DNA of 64,000 bases from Oncomelania hupensis (Eukaryota; Mollusca; Gastropoda; Littorinimorpha; Pomatiopsidae): positions 11,329,530-11,393,529 of the forward strand of contig CM072522.1 of the NCBI GenBank assembly GCA_036898135.1, given 5' to 3'. A program made the position numbers and the translations under genes. Of the stretch, positions 1 to 24,468 are shown in pieces; the first letter of the stretch is position 1; the number at the start of each line of letters is the position of its first letter. Below the pieces are notes generated by a model that worked only from the letters and a program-made list of their open reading frames with translations, made no database searches and was not told where the DNA came from.

Positions 1-191
1 CAGCCCCTCTCGCCATGACTCAGGTACGTCCGCCATCCACTGTAGTCCTCTCGCGACTCGGATATCAATCAGCCCGCTTCGCCGGTCATATCGATGCCGC
101 TCGGGTCTGTTTTTATCTTTTTTTTTTGGTTCGTCCGGAATAAACATACCAACGTGTTTTCTTGGTCTGTAGATTTTTCCCGTTTGTCACA
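1..191 (-). repeat. 3' LTR (partial) of gypsy-like element 1
   Basis: This stretch repeats 5002-5195 almost exactly; the only difference I see is a T-run of 10 versus 13. Read on the minus strand it begins TGTGACAAAC and is preceded by a purine-rich AGGGGCAT stretch (192-199) that fits a polypurine tract. The rest of this LTR lies outside the window, so the outer boundary and target-site duplication cannot be seen. Confidence 0.8.
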
Positions 192-233
192 ATGCCCCTC
201 CGGTTGAAAAGAATGATTCTCCTGAATCATCTT

Positions 234-773
234 TCAGTCGATGATAATAATTTCTAGTTCTGGGGCTAGGCTGTCTGCTTCCGCTACCGCAAGGTCCAAA
301 TTGAAGTCATCGTTGTTTGTCGTTGTTTTCCTTGCCATCGTTTTCGGTGGTGTCGGTGGTTCGAGCGGTGACGGAGGCGCAAGGCACGCTTTTGCCTGGA
401 ATGCGGCCCAGTCCCAGACTGGAATCGTTGCTCTCATATTGTTTAGATAATGGAGTTCCGCCTCCCAATCCCATTCTAAGGTCCCGTGGCTTTTCATATG
501 TCGTTCTAAGTCATCTTTCTTCCTGAAGATGTGCTTGCATTCTTGTATTTCGCATTCGAACACTCGTTTATGGGTTTCCATGGCTGCATGTGAACAGTGG
601 TTGACTTTTGGGCTAAGTCCTCTTATATAATTTTTTTTTTCCCATATTTCTATGGAGTCTCTCCTTGGATCATAATAGCAGCAATCATAGTAACTATATT
701 TATATGGCGAATTTCTAAGGTTACGTATTTGGTTCCCATGGCTTTCCATTGAATCCAACGTTTTATACGACAC
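234..773 (-). CDS. Accessory ORF of LTR element 1 with one C2H2 zinc finger
   Basis: This is a 179-residue reading frame on the element's coding strand, ending about 40 bases before the 3' LTR. Around the middle it has a C-x4-C-x12-H-x3-H motif (CEIQEC ... HMKSH), the spacing of a classical zinc finger. The C-terminal third is acidic and rich in Pro, Ala and Leu. No integrase, envelope or transmembrane signature is visible. Its place between pol and the 3' LTR suggests an element-encoded accessory protein or a captured host fragment. I do not recognise the family. A finger of this kind could bind nucleic acid, but that is inference from a single motif. The alternative is chance openness of a decayed region, which the good finger spacing argues against. 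Confidence 0.5.
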   Translation of the reverse strand: MSYKTLDSMESHGNQIRNLRNSPYKYSYYDCCYYDPRRDSIEIWEKKNYIRGLSPKVNHCSHAAMETHKRVFECEIQECKHIFRKKDDLERHMKSHGTLEWDWEAELHYLNNMRATIPVWDWAAFQAKACLAPPSPLEPPTPPKTMARKTTTNNDDFNLDLAVAEADSLAPELEIIIID

Positions 774-834
774 TCGCCGAAGCGCGTTCTCCCCTTCCCG
801 TATATTGGATTGGCGCCCTCCCTCTACATCTCTA

Positions 835-990
835 TGGTGATTGGGATAACACCATCGTTTCTCCTGGATATGTCCATAAGAAAATTATCTCCAAACATCC
901 CAGCTTCCCAAAGATGATTGGGATAACAAATCGTTTCACCTGGGTATGCCCATAAGAAATTTTCTCCATAACATTCCAGCTTCCCAATCA
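835..990. repeat. 77-bp tandem repeat, two copies
   Basis: The block starting GATTGGGATAACA at 839 recurs at 916 with the same downstream landmarks (CATAAGAAA and CCCAGCTTCCCAA-like ends). The copies are diverged. They lie in the noncoding internal region of LTR element 1. Confidence 0.75.
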
Positions 991-1140
991 TGTCAAATGT
1001 TTACTCGGAGACAGTGATGCTGTACAATTCATTGGAGTAAAGGAAATTTAAAAAAAAAAAAAACGCTCACCAGGAGATCTAGTGAGATTCTGGACATTGT
1101 CTTTTAGGGTTGAAGTAATAAAAAAAAATCATTTTCTTTA

Positions 1141-1370
1141 AAAACAAATCCATTTTATAAGTAGCTGATGTACTTATAAAATTAAAAAAAAATCTTTTAT
1201 AACTTGTAATGTACTTAAGAATATAAAAATCTAAAATATAATCCATTTCATAAGCAGCTGGAGTGCTTATGAATATAAAATAATAACTTGTAATGTACTT
1301 AAGAATATAAAAATCTAAAATATAATCCATTTCATAAGCAGCTGGAGTGCTTATGAATATAAAATAATCA
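1141..1370. repeat. 84-bp AT-rich tandem repeat, two and a half copies
   Basis: The block starting AACTTGTAATG at 1201 repeats at 1285 nearly unchanged, with a degenerate copy before it. It carries CATAAGCAGCTGGAGTGCTTATG, split here as a short imperfect inverted repeat. It is internal to LTR element 1. Confidence 0.8.
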
Positions 1371-1396
1371 TATGAATTATTTTCGCCATTTTTACT

Positions 1397-1660
1397 ATGA
1401 TTGTTGACTGTAATTCATTTTCATTTATTTGCTTCATTTTTTTTCATTTGTTTCATTTTTTCATTCTTTGTTTCATTTTTTCTTTCTTTGTTTCATTTTT
1501 TCATTTGTTTCATTTTTTTTCTTTGTTTCATTTTTTTTCTCTTGTTTCATTTTTTCTCTTTGTTTCATTTTTTCTTTCTTTGTTTCATTTTTTCCCTTTT
1601 CTTTTTTTTCTTTCTTTATTTTCTTTTTTTTTTCATTTCTTTTCTTTTTTTTTTCTTATT
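1397..1660. repeat. T-rich low-complexity block (TTTCATTT units)
   Basis: Repeated TTTGTTTCATTTTTTC-like units fill this block. Open frames here encode only Phe, Leu, Ile and Ser runs and are not genes. It lies downstream of the pol remnant of LTR element 1. Confidence 0.85.
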
Positions 1661-2684
1661 AGTATTCTTCAATAAATCGTTTTGGGGGTTGACTGAGGCG
1701 GGCACTCCGTTTGTCAACATTTCCATATCTTTGGCCAACAGGAGATGAACTGTTCTCAGGTTTGGTAGTTTCTCTTTGCTTCAGAGTTTGGCAGCTTTTG
1801 TCATTTGTTCGTTCAGCCTCTGGTAACCAGCAATGGGGTTCCCGTTCAGCCTTCAGTTCATCATAGTCTTGTTGCATCTTTTTCAGTTCTCCCGGTGTTA
1901 TCGTTTCTAACCAATGGCTAGCTCCCCGTCGTCTGCAGTGCGTGTGCGTTTCCTCAGCAAAGGCAAATACCTTTGTTTTAGACAGGTGAATCGCCCGCAT
2001 TTCTTCCGTTTTGTCTCGGTCCATTTTCTTGCAGCAATGTTTGCAGTCTAAATCGCAAGCTCGTCGCGACAAACCGTCGGCATTTGAATGCTTCTTGCCT
2101 GCTCGGTGTTCGATTTCAAAGTCCTGGTTGGCTTCTATGACCAATGTCCGACTCCCTTCCGCCGTCCTGATATTGCATAGTCCAGGGACAATCATTTCTG
2201 TGTCTGGTGGTCGTGGAATAACCATGGTCTCAGCCGCTCTGATTTTCAGTTTATCTTTTCCATCTTCGTCTTCGTCGGAGACATTCCGGACTAGGACCTT
2301 GAGCGTTTTGTTTCTTCCATCCATGACGCAGTGGAACTTTGTGAAAAAGTCGTACCCCAGCACAATCTTTGGCTCCATTGCAGCAACGATGAACTCATGA
2401 TGCAGCTCCACTCCATCATCAATCTGCATTTTTATGATAGTTCGGCCCTCTACTGATACAGGCTGCCCATTCGCAACTGTAAGTTTTGCAGTCATGGATT
2501 CCAAGGGCGGTCGCTGTTTTTCTGGTATCCGCCAGAATAAATCAGGATGGAGAATGGATCTCGATGCCCCTGTGTCTACGAGAGCGTCAAACACATCGCC
2601 ATACATCCGTACACTAACATGGGGTCCATGTGCCGTTGAATTTTCCATCATTATGGGTCGTTTTTCCTCCTCCTCGCTTGCCAT
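1659..2684 (-). pseudogene. Deleted pol: aspartic protease joined to RNase H tail
   Basis: The 341-residue frame has a retropepsin active site (LVDTGASRS, about residues 36-44) and the downstream ILG-like motif (IVLGYDFF, about residues 107-114). Then, without reverse transcriptase, it passes to the end of a gypsy RNase H domain (EHRAGKKHSNADGLSR, about residues 191-206) and a Cys/His-rich spacer (CDLDCKHCC). In intact Ty3/gypsy pol several hundred residues of RT and RNase H lie between these parts, so this is an in-frame internal deletion that keeps the frame open. Integrase is absent. The element could not move on its own. The product, if made, would be a protease with a basic tail. Confidence 0.8.
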
Positions 2685-2716
2685 GGCCGACGCATGACCC
2701 GCAGCCTCGGCCTTGA

Positions 2717-3343
2717 CTAGTTTTTTTCTTGGTTACGCCTTTTCTCTCTGTCTTCCTTCATCTTTTTGCACTTGACCATAAAATGGCCAAGTTCATCGCA
2801 ATAGAAGCATCTCCTTTGGCTCATATTGGGTAGTTCTTGACGTGGATTGCGTCGTTCTTCTTGTTGTGTTTGTCGCACAGCGTACAAGCTATCATTCACA
2901 CCTCTCTTCGATCTGGTCTTCTGAAAAGCTTCATATTGCATCGCCAAGGTCACGGCCTGATCAACCGTCTTGGGATGGCCCTGCAGTACGACCCACTCCA
3001 TGTCTGTATTGTTCAAGCTGTCGATGAAACAGCTGACCGCAAATTGTTCCCACGTTTCACCTTCAGCTGCTGGATACGCCTTTCTAACGAGCAACTTGAT
3101 GTCCATCGCCAAAGAAGCCAGAGATTCTCCCTTTCTCCTCGACCGTGCCTTGAGAGCTGCCCTATGCATCTCTCCTAGGTTGCTGGGCTCGAATCTCTCT
3201 CCCAAAGCTTTTACCAGTTCATCGTAGTCTCGGCGTTGGTCTGCCCTCAGCAGAGACAGTATGCTGACTGCCTCCTCCCTGAGTGATGCTGCCAGCTCCA
3301 GTGCCTTCCTCTGTTGGCTCCACTCATTCATGTCGGCCACCAT
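2717..3343 (-). pseudogene. Gag, C-terminal part with zinc knuckle (LTR element 1)
   Basis: This frame matches the capsid part of Ty3/gypsy Gag, the structural protein of the particle. It ends in a CCHC knuckle C-x2-C-x4-H-x4-C (CFYCDELGHFMVKC) followed by a Lys/Arg-rich tail, and a hydrophobic/charged capsid region precedes it. The reading frame upstream (3328-3705) holds the N-terminal half but is out of frame: a single-base slip near 3365 separates the two. The pol remnant begins about 30 bases downstream. I describe the break only. Confidence 0.75.
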
Positions 3344-3803
3344 GTCAAACTGGATCTTGAAATCTGTCCATCTCGTTTCCCGTCAAACATCGGTGGTTTC
3401 CGGTTCGGTCTCGCATCGCCAGGAGCTGCCCTTTCTGGTGTCCGTCTCCTCGGCCCTAACGGAGTCACCTCGGTAGGCACCCACGATGACGATGGATATG
3501 GGAACGCCATCCTTTGTTCGTCTTGCCTTGTAAAGTGTTGAATGTTGTCGCCCATGTCGTCCAATCTGTTTCGAAGGCTTCTGAAATTCTGGATTTGGGG
3601 TCTGTCATCGTTAGCTGGAGCTTGGTGTCTTGAGCTCGACTCGTCGACAGTTAGCCAGCTGTCATCATTCGTTTCATCGGGTTGCTGTTCCTTTCTCTTT
3701 GCCATGCAAGTCGTTCAAGTTCAGCTTTGATGGCTTCCGTTTCTTTGAGGGCTTCTTGGAGTTCATCCATACTGAGCTTTGGACTGTTTTTATTCCTATC
3801 CAT
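3328..3803 (-). pseudogene. Gag, N-terminal part, frame-broken (LTR element 1)
   Basis: Minus-strand codons from the ATG at 3803 give a Glu/Lys/Leu-rich, coiled-coil-like start (MDELQEALKETEAIKAEL region). The next stretch (3328-3705) is open in another frame and is rich in Arg, Pro, Asp and Gln, as Gag N-termini often are. At least two frame breaks therefore separate the start from the capsid part at 2717-3343. The translation start of the ancestral element is uncertain. Confidence 0.55.
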
Positions 3804-3841
3804 TTTAAAAACAGCTTTTCAAGTCCTTTGTATTTTTAGCA

Positions 3842-3864
3842 ATCCCACTTCTGACACCAAATTT
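3842..3864 (-). promoter_or_regulatory. Primer-binding site of LTR element 1
   Basis: Just inside the 5' LTR, on the minus strand, the sequence TGGTGTCAGAAGTGGG complements a tRNA 3' end including CCA. The pattern is the one usually assigned to tRNA-Leu; the tRNA identity is from general knowledge and was not checked. Confidence 0.7.
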
Positions 3865-5195
3865 TGTAACGTCAGGATGGCGACAGAGAGAGAGATTTTC
3901 CAAAAGCAAAGTCAGAGAGAAATTAAAACAATTATCTAACTATTAATAAAAGAATTGCCAAAATATCTGGAAATTACGTTTTGAGAATTTATTCAAGTTT
4001 TTGTGTTTTTCATCCAAGTGAGTTCGTTTTTAGAAAATATATCCATTGCCGAAAAAATTACAAAGGGTCAAAGAAAAAGGCTGCTGATTGTTTTGTACTA
4101 ATTTCGATTCAAATCTTGTTATTTTTCCTGGGTTTTTCGTCAAATCTTTATGTTCCTGATGTAATCTGATGATTACATCATAATTTCGATCAATCTTTAA
4201 AGTCCAGCTCAGATGGATGTGTCCTCCTCAGTTTTCCCTCAGTTTTCGTCCTTAGTTTTCGTTCCCCCCGCGCCGACGATGCTTCGCTGCTTTTATGGCC
4301 GTAGTTTCTATGCTCTGTTTCCATAGCGCCGTTTGTCCATTATCCACATTATCCAAACGACGTCCATTCACAAGGCATCTTCCTTATTTCCGCCAATGGT
4401 GTGTAGTCTTCTGTTTCTCTTGCATAGAAACTGCAAGTTTTCCAGCCCTGTTGTTAAGTCACGTGAGATTTCATCATTGTAGTCTTGCGCTGCGGTCCCG
4501 AAGAGAAAGAGTTCCATCCATTTAGGTCTCGAAACTTCCATATTAAGCTAAATTAAAACAAACTATTACAAAAATCCTATAGCAGCCTGAACAACCAAAT
4601 ATGCATAACAATATCAACTATTTCTAACTACCATTTCCAAACAATTTACAAACAATCTTTTTCTAAACTATATGACGCAATTTTGACGACGACATCATGC
4701 GCAGTAATGACGTCAGATTAATCTCCAAAGTCTCTTTTCTCGAATGCAGGCCATTTCTTCGGCACAGTTTTATGCAACATAAATGTCATAATTGTCTTTG
4801 AGTATGCACGCGCTCGCATAGCGAAGTCTTGTGGTGAAACCATTGTCCGTTTCGCTGCTTCATCATCAGTCATTTTGTAATTGTGGCTCAGTAGACGTAG
4901 TCCATTCAAGATGGCTGTCCGTGGTGCTGGTTAGTAGATCTCTCGCCGATGTCCCCCTTCGGCCTCTCTGTGGTCATACGCGGGTCTCGGCCGTAGATCC
5001 ACAGCCCCTCTCGCCATGACTCAGGTACGTCCGCCATCCACTGTAGTCCTCTCGCGACTCGGATATCAATCAGCCCGCTTCGCCGGTCATATCGATGCCG
5101 CTCGGGTCTGTTTTTATCTTTTTTTTTTTTTGGTTCGTCCGGAATAAACATACCAACGTGTTTTCTTGGTCTGTAGATTTTTCCCGTTTGTCACA
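3865..5195 (-). repeat. 5' LTR of gypsy-like element 1 (about 1.33 kb)
   Basis: On the minus strand it starts TGTGACAAAC at 5195 and ends GTTACA at 3865, directly before the primer-binding site, with the usual TG...CA ends. The first 194 bases match the partial LTR at 1-191. Two open stretches (4718-4909 and 4906-5151, minus) have a basic, protein-like composition, but I see no domain. The LTR would hold the element's promoter and polyadenylation signals. Confidence 0.75.
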
Positions 5196-5308
5196 CACAC
5201 AAAAAAGAAAAAAAGAAAAAAGAAGATACAATCCTAACAGCGCCATCCTTCACTACCGTTTCGCTTGCCGTGCCGCTATATGGGTAGGTACTCTTAGGCT
5301 GTGTATCG

Positions 5309-5455
5309 ATATGACGGAATACCGCGCGGAGCGGCAGTGAATAGTGGCGCCCACAGGGTTCTCACCGTTAATGTTGAGTGTTCCTTTGCTTGTAGCTGTA
5401 CCATTTCCAAAGAAGCATTTGATTCGATGCAGTTCCGCGCGATATTCCGTCATAT
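5309..5455. mobile_element. 147-bp MITE upstream of the ependymin-related gene
   Basis: The ends form an inverted repeat: ATATGACGGAATACCGCGCG at the left pairs with the complement of CGCGCGATATTCCGTCATAT at the right. The right end is 95 bases before the start codon of the downstream gene, so it may sit in the promoter or 5' UTR. No coding capacity. Confidence 0.65.
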
Positions 5456-5549
5456 GTATTCGTACTGTTACAATGCAAGCTGATCTCTATTTGAAACGTC
5501 CATTTTGCAACACTAAGTTTCAGATCACAGAATAGTCAGAAGGCAGAAC

Positions 5550-19037
<13,488 letters not shown>

Positions 19038-19159
19038 TTATGACGTAAGTGAATGCGTCACGCACACATGACGTCACAATGAGTGGACTGTTTTTATTTT
19101 TAACATTTGCATGCATGGTTGTCAAACGTGGAGCGCTGATAAAGTAAATATTATTGTTT

Positions 19160-19165
19160 AATAAA
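19160..19165 (+). terminator. Polyadenylation signal, ependymin-related gene
   Basis: AATAAA, 123 bases after the stop codon at 19035-19037. The cleavage site should lie about 10-30 bases further on. Confidence 0.6.
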
Positions 19166-19235
19166 AAGAGTTTCAAAATACATTCGCTGCATTTATCTTT
19201 TCGTCTTTTTGCATTTCCAGATATTATCTAGAAAT

Positions 19236-19530
19236 ACTTTGAAATAGAGCCAAATGTCGGTGTGCCTGTCGGTCTGTACGTTCGTTGGGGTGCCACACTT
19301 TCCGCATACTTGCATATCGCCTACAAACATCATACGAATATTACTTAGATTAGCAGCTACACTCCCGTGCCATACTATTTCCTCTACCGCAAAGTCAAGG
19401 TCGTTGGAGTACTTTGTTGTTGAGCAAGTTTTGTTTTATATCTCAAATCTGCTGAACCGATTTTGTTGTTTCGTCTTTTCGGGTAAAAGCTTTCATGTTC
19501 TTCAACTCATGGCCAATCATTCAGTAGCAA
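19236..19530. repeat. Dispersed repeat D2, copy 1
   Basis: It has wording such as GTCGGTCTGTACGTTCG, CCGTGCCATACTATTTC, CAAAGTCAAGGTCG and GCTGAACCGATTTTG. These recur in the same order at 22700-22990, 37310-37900 and 44176-44400. The class is unknown. Confidence 0.6.
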
Positions 19531-19685
19531 GCTGATTGTCTGTCCGTCACTCCAAATTCCAAATTTTTGTCCAACACACTTTTTTTGGTCTTATCTTAAG
19601 AATGGCTGGGTCGATTTTGATTATTTTCACCGTGCAGACGCTTTACCTACAGGTAAGCATTTTATGTCATTCATCTTTTTTGTTT

Positions 19686-19838
19686 GCTCGCTACTCTCTT
19701 GAAACATTTGGCAAGAGAGCCTTTTCCGTCTATGCTCCTACCCTGTGGAACAAACTCCCATGCAGCCTTCGCCAATCTCCATCTCTTGACTCTTTCAAAG
19801 CCCAAATGAAAACCTATCTCTTCCGCTTACACCTGTAG
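19686..19838 (+). pseudogene. LINE ORF2 C-terminus fragment
   Basis: The 50-residue frame (FGKRAFSVYAPTLWNKLPCS ... MKTYLFRLHL and stop) matches the extreme C-terminus shared by many RTE/CR1-type LINEs, with the R-A-F-S-x-x-A-P-x-L-W-N-x-L-P motif. A TG microsatellite (19880-19938) and an ATT tail (20095-20180) follow, as in a 3' UTR and tail of a 5'-truncated copy. Confidence 0.7.
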
Positions 19839-19880
19839 AACATCCTCCCTTGCAGACACCCCGTCGCGCTGACATCTGAA

Positions 19881-19940
<60 letters not shown>

Positions 19941-20094
19941 ATGTGTGTGAATGTGTGTGTGTGAATGTTTGAGTGAATGCGTGTGTATGTGGATGCATGT
20001 GCATATGCGTGTACTTGTCTTAAAATTGTTTTGCTTTTTAAATGAAATTTGATCCCTCTTAACTTGTTCTCACTGTGAATGAAATTAAAACTGC

Positions 20095-20179
<85 letters not shown>

Positions 20180-20182
20180 GGT
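20095..20182. repeat. (ATT)n microsatellite, probable LINE tail
   Basis: A pure ATT run downstream of the LINE C-terminus fragment at 19686-19838. Confidence 0.9.
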
Positions 20183-20576
20183 GTTGTTATTATTATTATG
20201 TGAATCACAAATATGTTTTCTTTTTAAACCAGATTAATGCCATTACACAAGCTTTTATTCTCTTCATCTGGCCTGTCATATGTTGTAACGTTGTTTAGTT
20301 ATTCAACGATTATTCTACTTTTAAAACTGCTGTATTTCACCACCATTTACACTTTACATCTTAGATGAGGTATTGTTGATCTGCCTCTTTTGGTATTAAC
20401 GTCCCTCTTTTAAATTTTTTCTTTGAAATTACTCATTTATTTTATAAGTTGATTGATTGATTGACAGATTTTATACTTTTATTTGTTGGTTTGTTACCTT
20501 CACTAGGTTTACATGTTGTCTTGTTTTTAAATGCAGAATAGATTTATTATGCGTGTGTATCTGTGTGTGGCTGCGT

Positions 20577-20630
20577 GTGATCAAGCGCTTTGTGAAGCAT
20601 TTTATGTTTGAATTGCGCTATACAAAATAA

Positions 20631-20700
<70 letters not shown>
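20577..20700 (+). mobile_element. Retroposon 3' end with (ATT)n tail
   Basis: AAGCGCTTTGTG ... GAATTGCGCTATACAAAATAA runs straight into a 67-base ATT tract. The GCGCTATAnAAAT ending is the common 3' end of tRNA-type SINEs. Confidence 0.55.
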
Positions 20701-20702
<2 letters not shown>

Positions 20703-20905
20703 TGCAGGTAGCTCCAATAGTCGCTCATCATTAATTGCACTTTCTCTATGGTCAAGGTCGCTGGGGTTCATTATTTTTTTTAAAACAGGTTTAGCGGTGT
20801 ATATATCTCAATATTGGCTGAACCGATTTGGATCATGTTTTGTTTGCAGGTAGCTCAAATAGTCGCTCATCATTCCATATGGTTTCACTTGCTTCTTTAA
20901 GTGTG

Positions 20906-20950
20906 GTCCTGATTTGGCTCTTGGCAGTCCGCTGGACCCTATAAACAATG
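20906..20950 (+). mobile_element. TAATG-tailed retroposon, 3' fragment
   Basis: TCCTGATTTGGCTC and GTCCGCTGGACC, the conserved 3' block of the TAATG-tailed family, occur here without a clear tail. Confidence 0.5.
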
Positions 20951-20994
20951 AATATCTATCTTGCTTCTTTAAGGTAAAGCTTAATTAACATGTA

Positions 20995-21330
20995 TTTATT
21001 TATTTATTTCATCGTTCGGATAAGCGTTTTTCTTGCTCAAGAGCTGCTCAAGGCGCTTGCCGATACAGGATCTAAGTCAAGCCGCCCGAGGCGCCCACTT
21101 GCAACCTTTGGGCGCATCGTCTGACGCCCAGGCGACTGAGCACAATCCTGGGCGACCCCGGGTCTGGGGGAGAAGGAACGTTGTGCGTGCTGGGTGTATT
21201 GGGTAGCAGGCACTCTCACGTCTAGGACACAAGCGTCAGGATCTTTAAAGTTGGTGCGATGGGGTGGGTGCGTACACAGACGGTTTATATTGTCATCTGA
21301 AGGGATGCAGTGTCTCATGCAAGGTCATCT
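20995..21330 (-). mobile_element. SINE S1, head-less copy
   Basis: It is collinear with 15333-15860, including the ATAA-rich tail at the left and the block around GATCTTTAAAG near 21240. No tRNA head. Confidence 0.7.
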
Positions 21331-21360
21331 CTGAAATGCTAAATTTTGTCTTTTTGTGTG

Positions 21361-22524
21361 TGTAATATCAGAAATGTTGACGACAAAGATGTGGTAACTC
21401 AGCTCAGAGATAAACTGATAATATTGAACAAAACTTGACGTTAATTTTCCAGCTCTCTAAAGAAATGTTGGCAGTTATTCAATTAACATCCTTGAGACGT
21501 TCACTCCCGATACAATCAAGCAGAACTCGCTAGGAAGAATGTAATTTAGCCCACTTGGACATCTGACCGGTTAAACTGGATCGCTAAGTAGCCACGCGAA
21601 TCATATCACTCTTAGATCTACCCTGCGTCTCTCCATTGACACACGAAGTTGAGACGTAACAGATAGCGTCCCAGAAGCAGGACAGGAGAACAAAGACGTC
21701 CGAGTAAAGATTCACGTATTCGCGAGAACGAGATGATTGGTCGGAGATGACGTAGATTCCTTTCTATCCCCTGTACACCCCGCAGTAACCGGTTAGTCTT
21801 GCAGAGGGCACCACATACCAATATATCTGAACAGAATAGTGTAGCCAGAGTTCTGGATTTTCCAGCTCAGCTTTTTGGAGTCAACGCCTAACGCTTGCTC
21901 CCCTGCAAAAAAGGATCTACCTCACCACATCCGGCCCCATAGCTACCAGACTCGCCCGATCATCCTGAGAGTAACCAGACGCTCTCAGAGTGACCACCCG
22001 ACTCAAGCACTCACAGAAACTGAGAGCTAAGTCCCTCTCAACTGCAACTGATGTCAAAAATACTCGGAACAATATTAGACCATCATAACATACAAATGCT
22101 TAGCACGTGATGAAGAAGTATTGCTAAAAAACTTTCCCAGCATATTGAACAGTTGTAGTTATTAATTTACATTTAATTAAAGTCATGTTAGAATTTGTGT
22201 TGAACATATAAAAGTTGAAATCACATACATACGACTGGTGTCATTTTATTTGTATTGTTGTGTCTCCACAAGCTCTTCTTCTCTGTAGACCAATTAAACT
22301 AGTCATTTCACTCGCAACAATCATTTCTTAAAGTGAGCCAATGATACTTTGAAACCTGAGAACAAATATATTTTTTGTGTGTGACCAAGCACCTTGATCT
22401 AGTCTCTCACATCGCTTAGGAATCTTGGTAAAGAACGACTGATAGAGATAGCTGAACGCCTAATCTATCTATAGATCTTAATCCCCTTGTAAGATTATCA
22501 TATCCTTTCCAGGATATCATCACA
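21361..22524. repeat. Solo LTR, copy A (1164 bp)
   Basis: It starts TGTAATATCAG, ends ATATCATCACA, and is flanked by a perfect 5-bp duplication GTGTG (21356-21360 and 22525-22529). The whole unit reappears inverted at 29550-30712. There is no internal domain and no coding frame of note. The TG...CA ends and 5-bp duplication are LTR hallmarks; the parent element is not in the window. Confidence 0.8.
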
Positions 22525-22699
22525 GTGTGAATGTCTGGAAATACACTGGAATCGTTTGCCATCTTGTTTTGGTGTTTGGTTTTGTTATCGCATATATGTG
22601 TTGCTTATTGTTTTAATACAAAATAAACAGGACGTAGGCGAAACGAGCGTCGTTGAAAACAGGTAGGCAAAACGCGAGTAGGCAAAACGTGAATAGGCA

Positions 22700-22990
22700 A
22701 ACCGTGGCGCATCGGTCCGTTGCACGCCATACCTCAAGATTCGCTTAACGGATTTTGACCAAACTTCATGCGCCCATTACATAGGTTAGTGGCCAATCTC
22801 CCTGTTACCATATTCACTGTAACGCAAAATTCAAGGTCACCGAGGTTCAATATTTTCTAAACATTTTTTACGCTGTATCTCAAAATTATCTGTACTGATT
22901 TTTAATATTTTTTTCGCTTAAAAATAGTTCAGATAATGACCCATTATTCCTTGTTTTCATTTTGCTTCTTTAAGTTAAAGCCGAGCTTCA
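22700..22990. repeat. Dispersed repeat D2, copy 2
   Basis: CACGCCATACCTCAAGATTCG, split here as shared words, with CCGTTACCATATTCACTG-like and CAAGGTCACCGAGG text in the same order as in 19236-19530 and 37310-37900. Confidence 0.55.
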
Positions 22991-23587
22991 ACACCTCCAA
23001 GAAAATTAACACTTTGGAGAATGCGATTTCCAGATATAATTATGTGTGTGTGGCTGGAAATAAACAGTTTGAATGGCTTGCCATCTTGTTTTAAAACTGA
23101 TTCTTGTCTTCCCTGAGAACAACGTCAACGAAATTAATGTTTATATATTATTTTAGATGTCATCTAGATCTAGTCTAATCTAGATCTACGCTAGATTGTA
23201 TCTTTTTGGTTTCTGACAGACTTTTTTGTCTAAACTTTAGAATGACTTATCTTGTGCTGGTGAATTGTTTCCAAACAAAATACATCAGTTTTGTTGTTGT
23301 TGTTTCTCGATGCCTGTCACGCGGTTATTAGACCACCGTTCTCCACGTGGAAATATTTGACGTCAAAATTCAACGTCATCACCACAAGTATGACGACATA
23401 GGCGAAAGGTTTGGTATTTGACGTTTTGTTCTGCTCCGCCGGCAGTTCTGTTTAGTTTTCTGGTCTGCTTCTTCATTTCTCCACTTGCAGTGTCTTTTCT
23501 AATCTTTTATTATTTAAGTTATTCTGTCCGCTTCTTTCTCCTTCCTGTTATCGTTCCTTTTCTCCCCATTGTATCTGTGTGCCGCAG

Positions 23588-23683
23588 AACGTCGGAAAAT
23601 ATCTACTCTTCAAGGTTACGGCTCCAACCTGCACCTTGGACCATCTGCATCATCTAACGCGTGGAACAACTTCTAAGCATTTT
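23588..23683 (+). other. Candidate noncoding first exon of the CRAL-TRIO gene
   Basis: A 96-base segment lies between a long pyrimidine tract ending GTGTGCCGCAG and a consensus donor TTT|GTAAGT. If joined to the acceptor at 24469, the frame of the downstream ATG meets a TAA four codons upstream, which would confirm that ATG as the start. No transcript evidence is available, so this is tentative. Confidence 0.3.
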
Positions 23684-24468
23684 GTAAGTTTTTTTCACTA
23701 TCATCACCATCACCATGATCATCACCCCCCACCCCTCATCATCATCATCATCATCGAAGAAGAAGAAAGAAAAAAAGATAAGAATAAACGGGAACGTATA
23801 AGAGAGAAGAGGGAGCAGAAGTAGACGATAACTTTCTGATGGTGATTATAATGCAGAAGAAAAAGAAGAAGAGAAAGAAGAAGATATTACTAAAAAAAAG
23901 AACAACAACAACAGAAGTCAGAAACAAAATACACAAAAAAACACCAAGAAAAATATAAAATCGAAGACTTTCGGGCTACGCCCTTCTTCAGTGATGAAAA
24001 ATAAATTAAAAACATGAGGTCAGTGATGATGAGGATAAAAAACAACAGAAGTTGATACCTGTACAGTGTTAGTAAACAGAGAACGAGAACCAAATAAAAC
24101 GAAAGTCACCAAGCATGTTCAACTTTGTCACCGAAGCCCTTTGGGACAAAGCAAAACTAAAGTAGGACCGGTTAGTACTTGGAGGGGAGCTATTGGCACC
24201 TTCATTGGATCATCAACTATGCAGAAAATCGAAACAGTGCACAATGATTCTGCCCAGTCCCACCAGCAGTGACTAGCTACTTAGCTTTGTGCACAATGGA
24301 GAAATACATAATGCGGCGAGGCAATGTAAAGCAGCAGACATGAGTCACGTTTTCATTAAGATGGATAGGGAGGTCCTCACCTCTGACACCTCTCATCTAC
24401 GACCGAAAGGTGACACGGAATAAACTCGCATTTTTTAAACCCAAAAAATTCATTGTTTTGTGCTTCAG

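Noticed and set aside
1397..1748. Phe-rich open frames on the plus strand
   Set aside because: T-rich low-complexity sequence inside an LTR element, on the strand opposite to its genes.
24100..24240. 5S-rRNA-like word GGTTAGTACTTGGA
   Set aside because: Only about 14 bases match in a row and the flanks do not continue as 5S. It may be a decayed SINE3 piece, but that is not supported enough to call.
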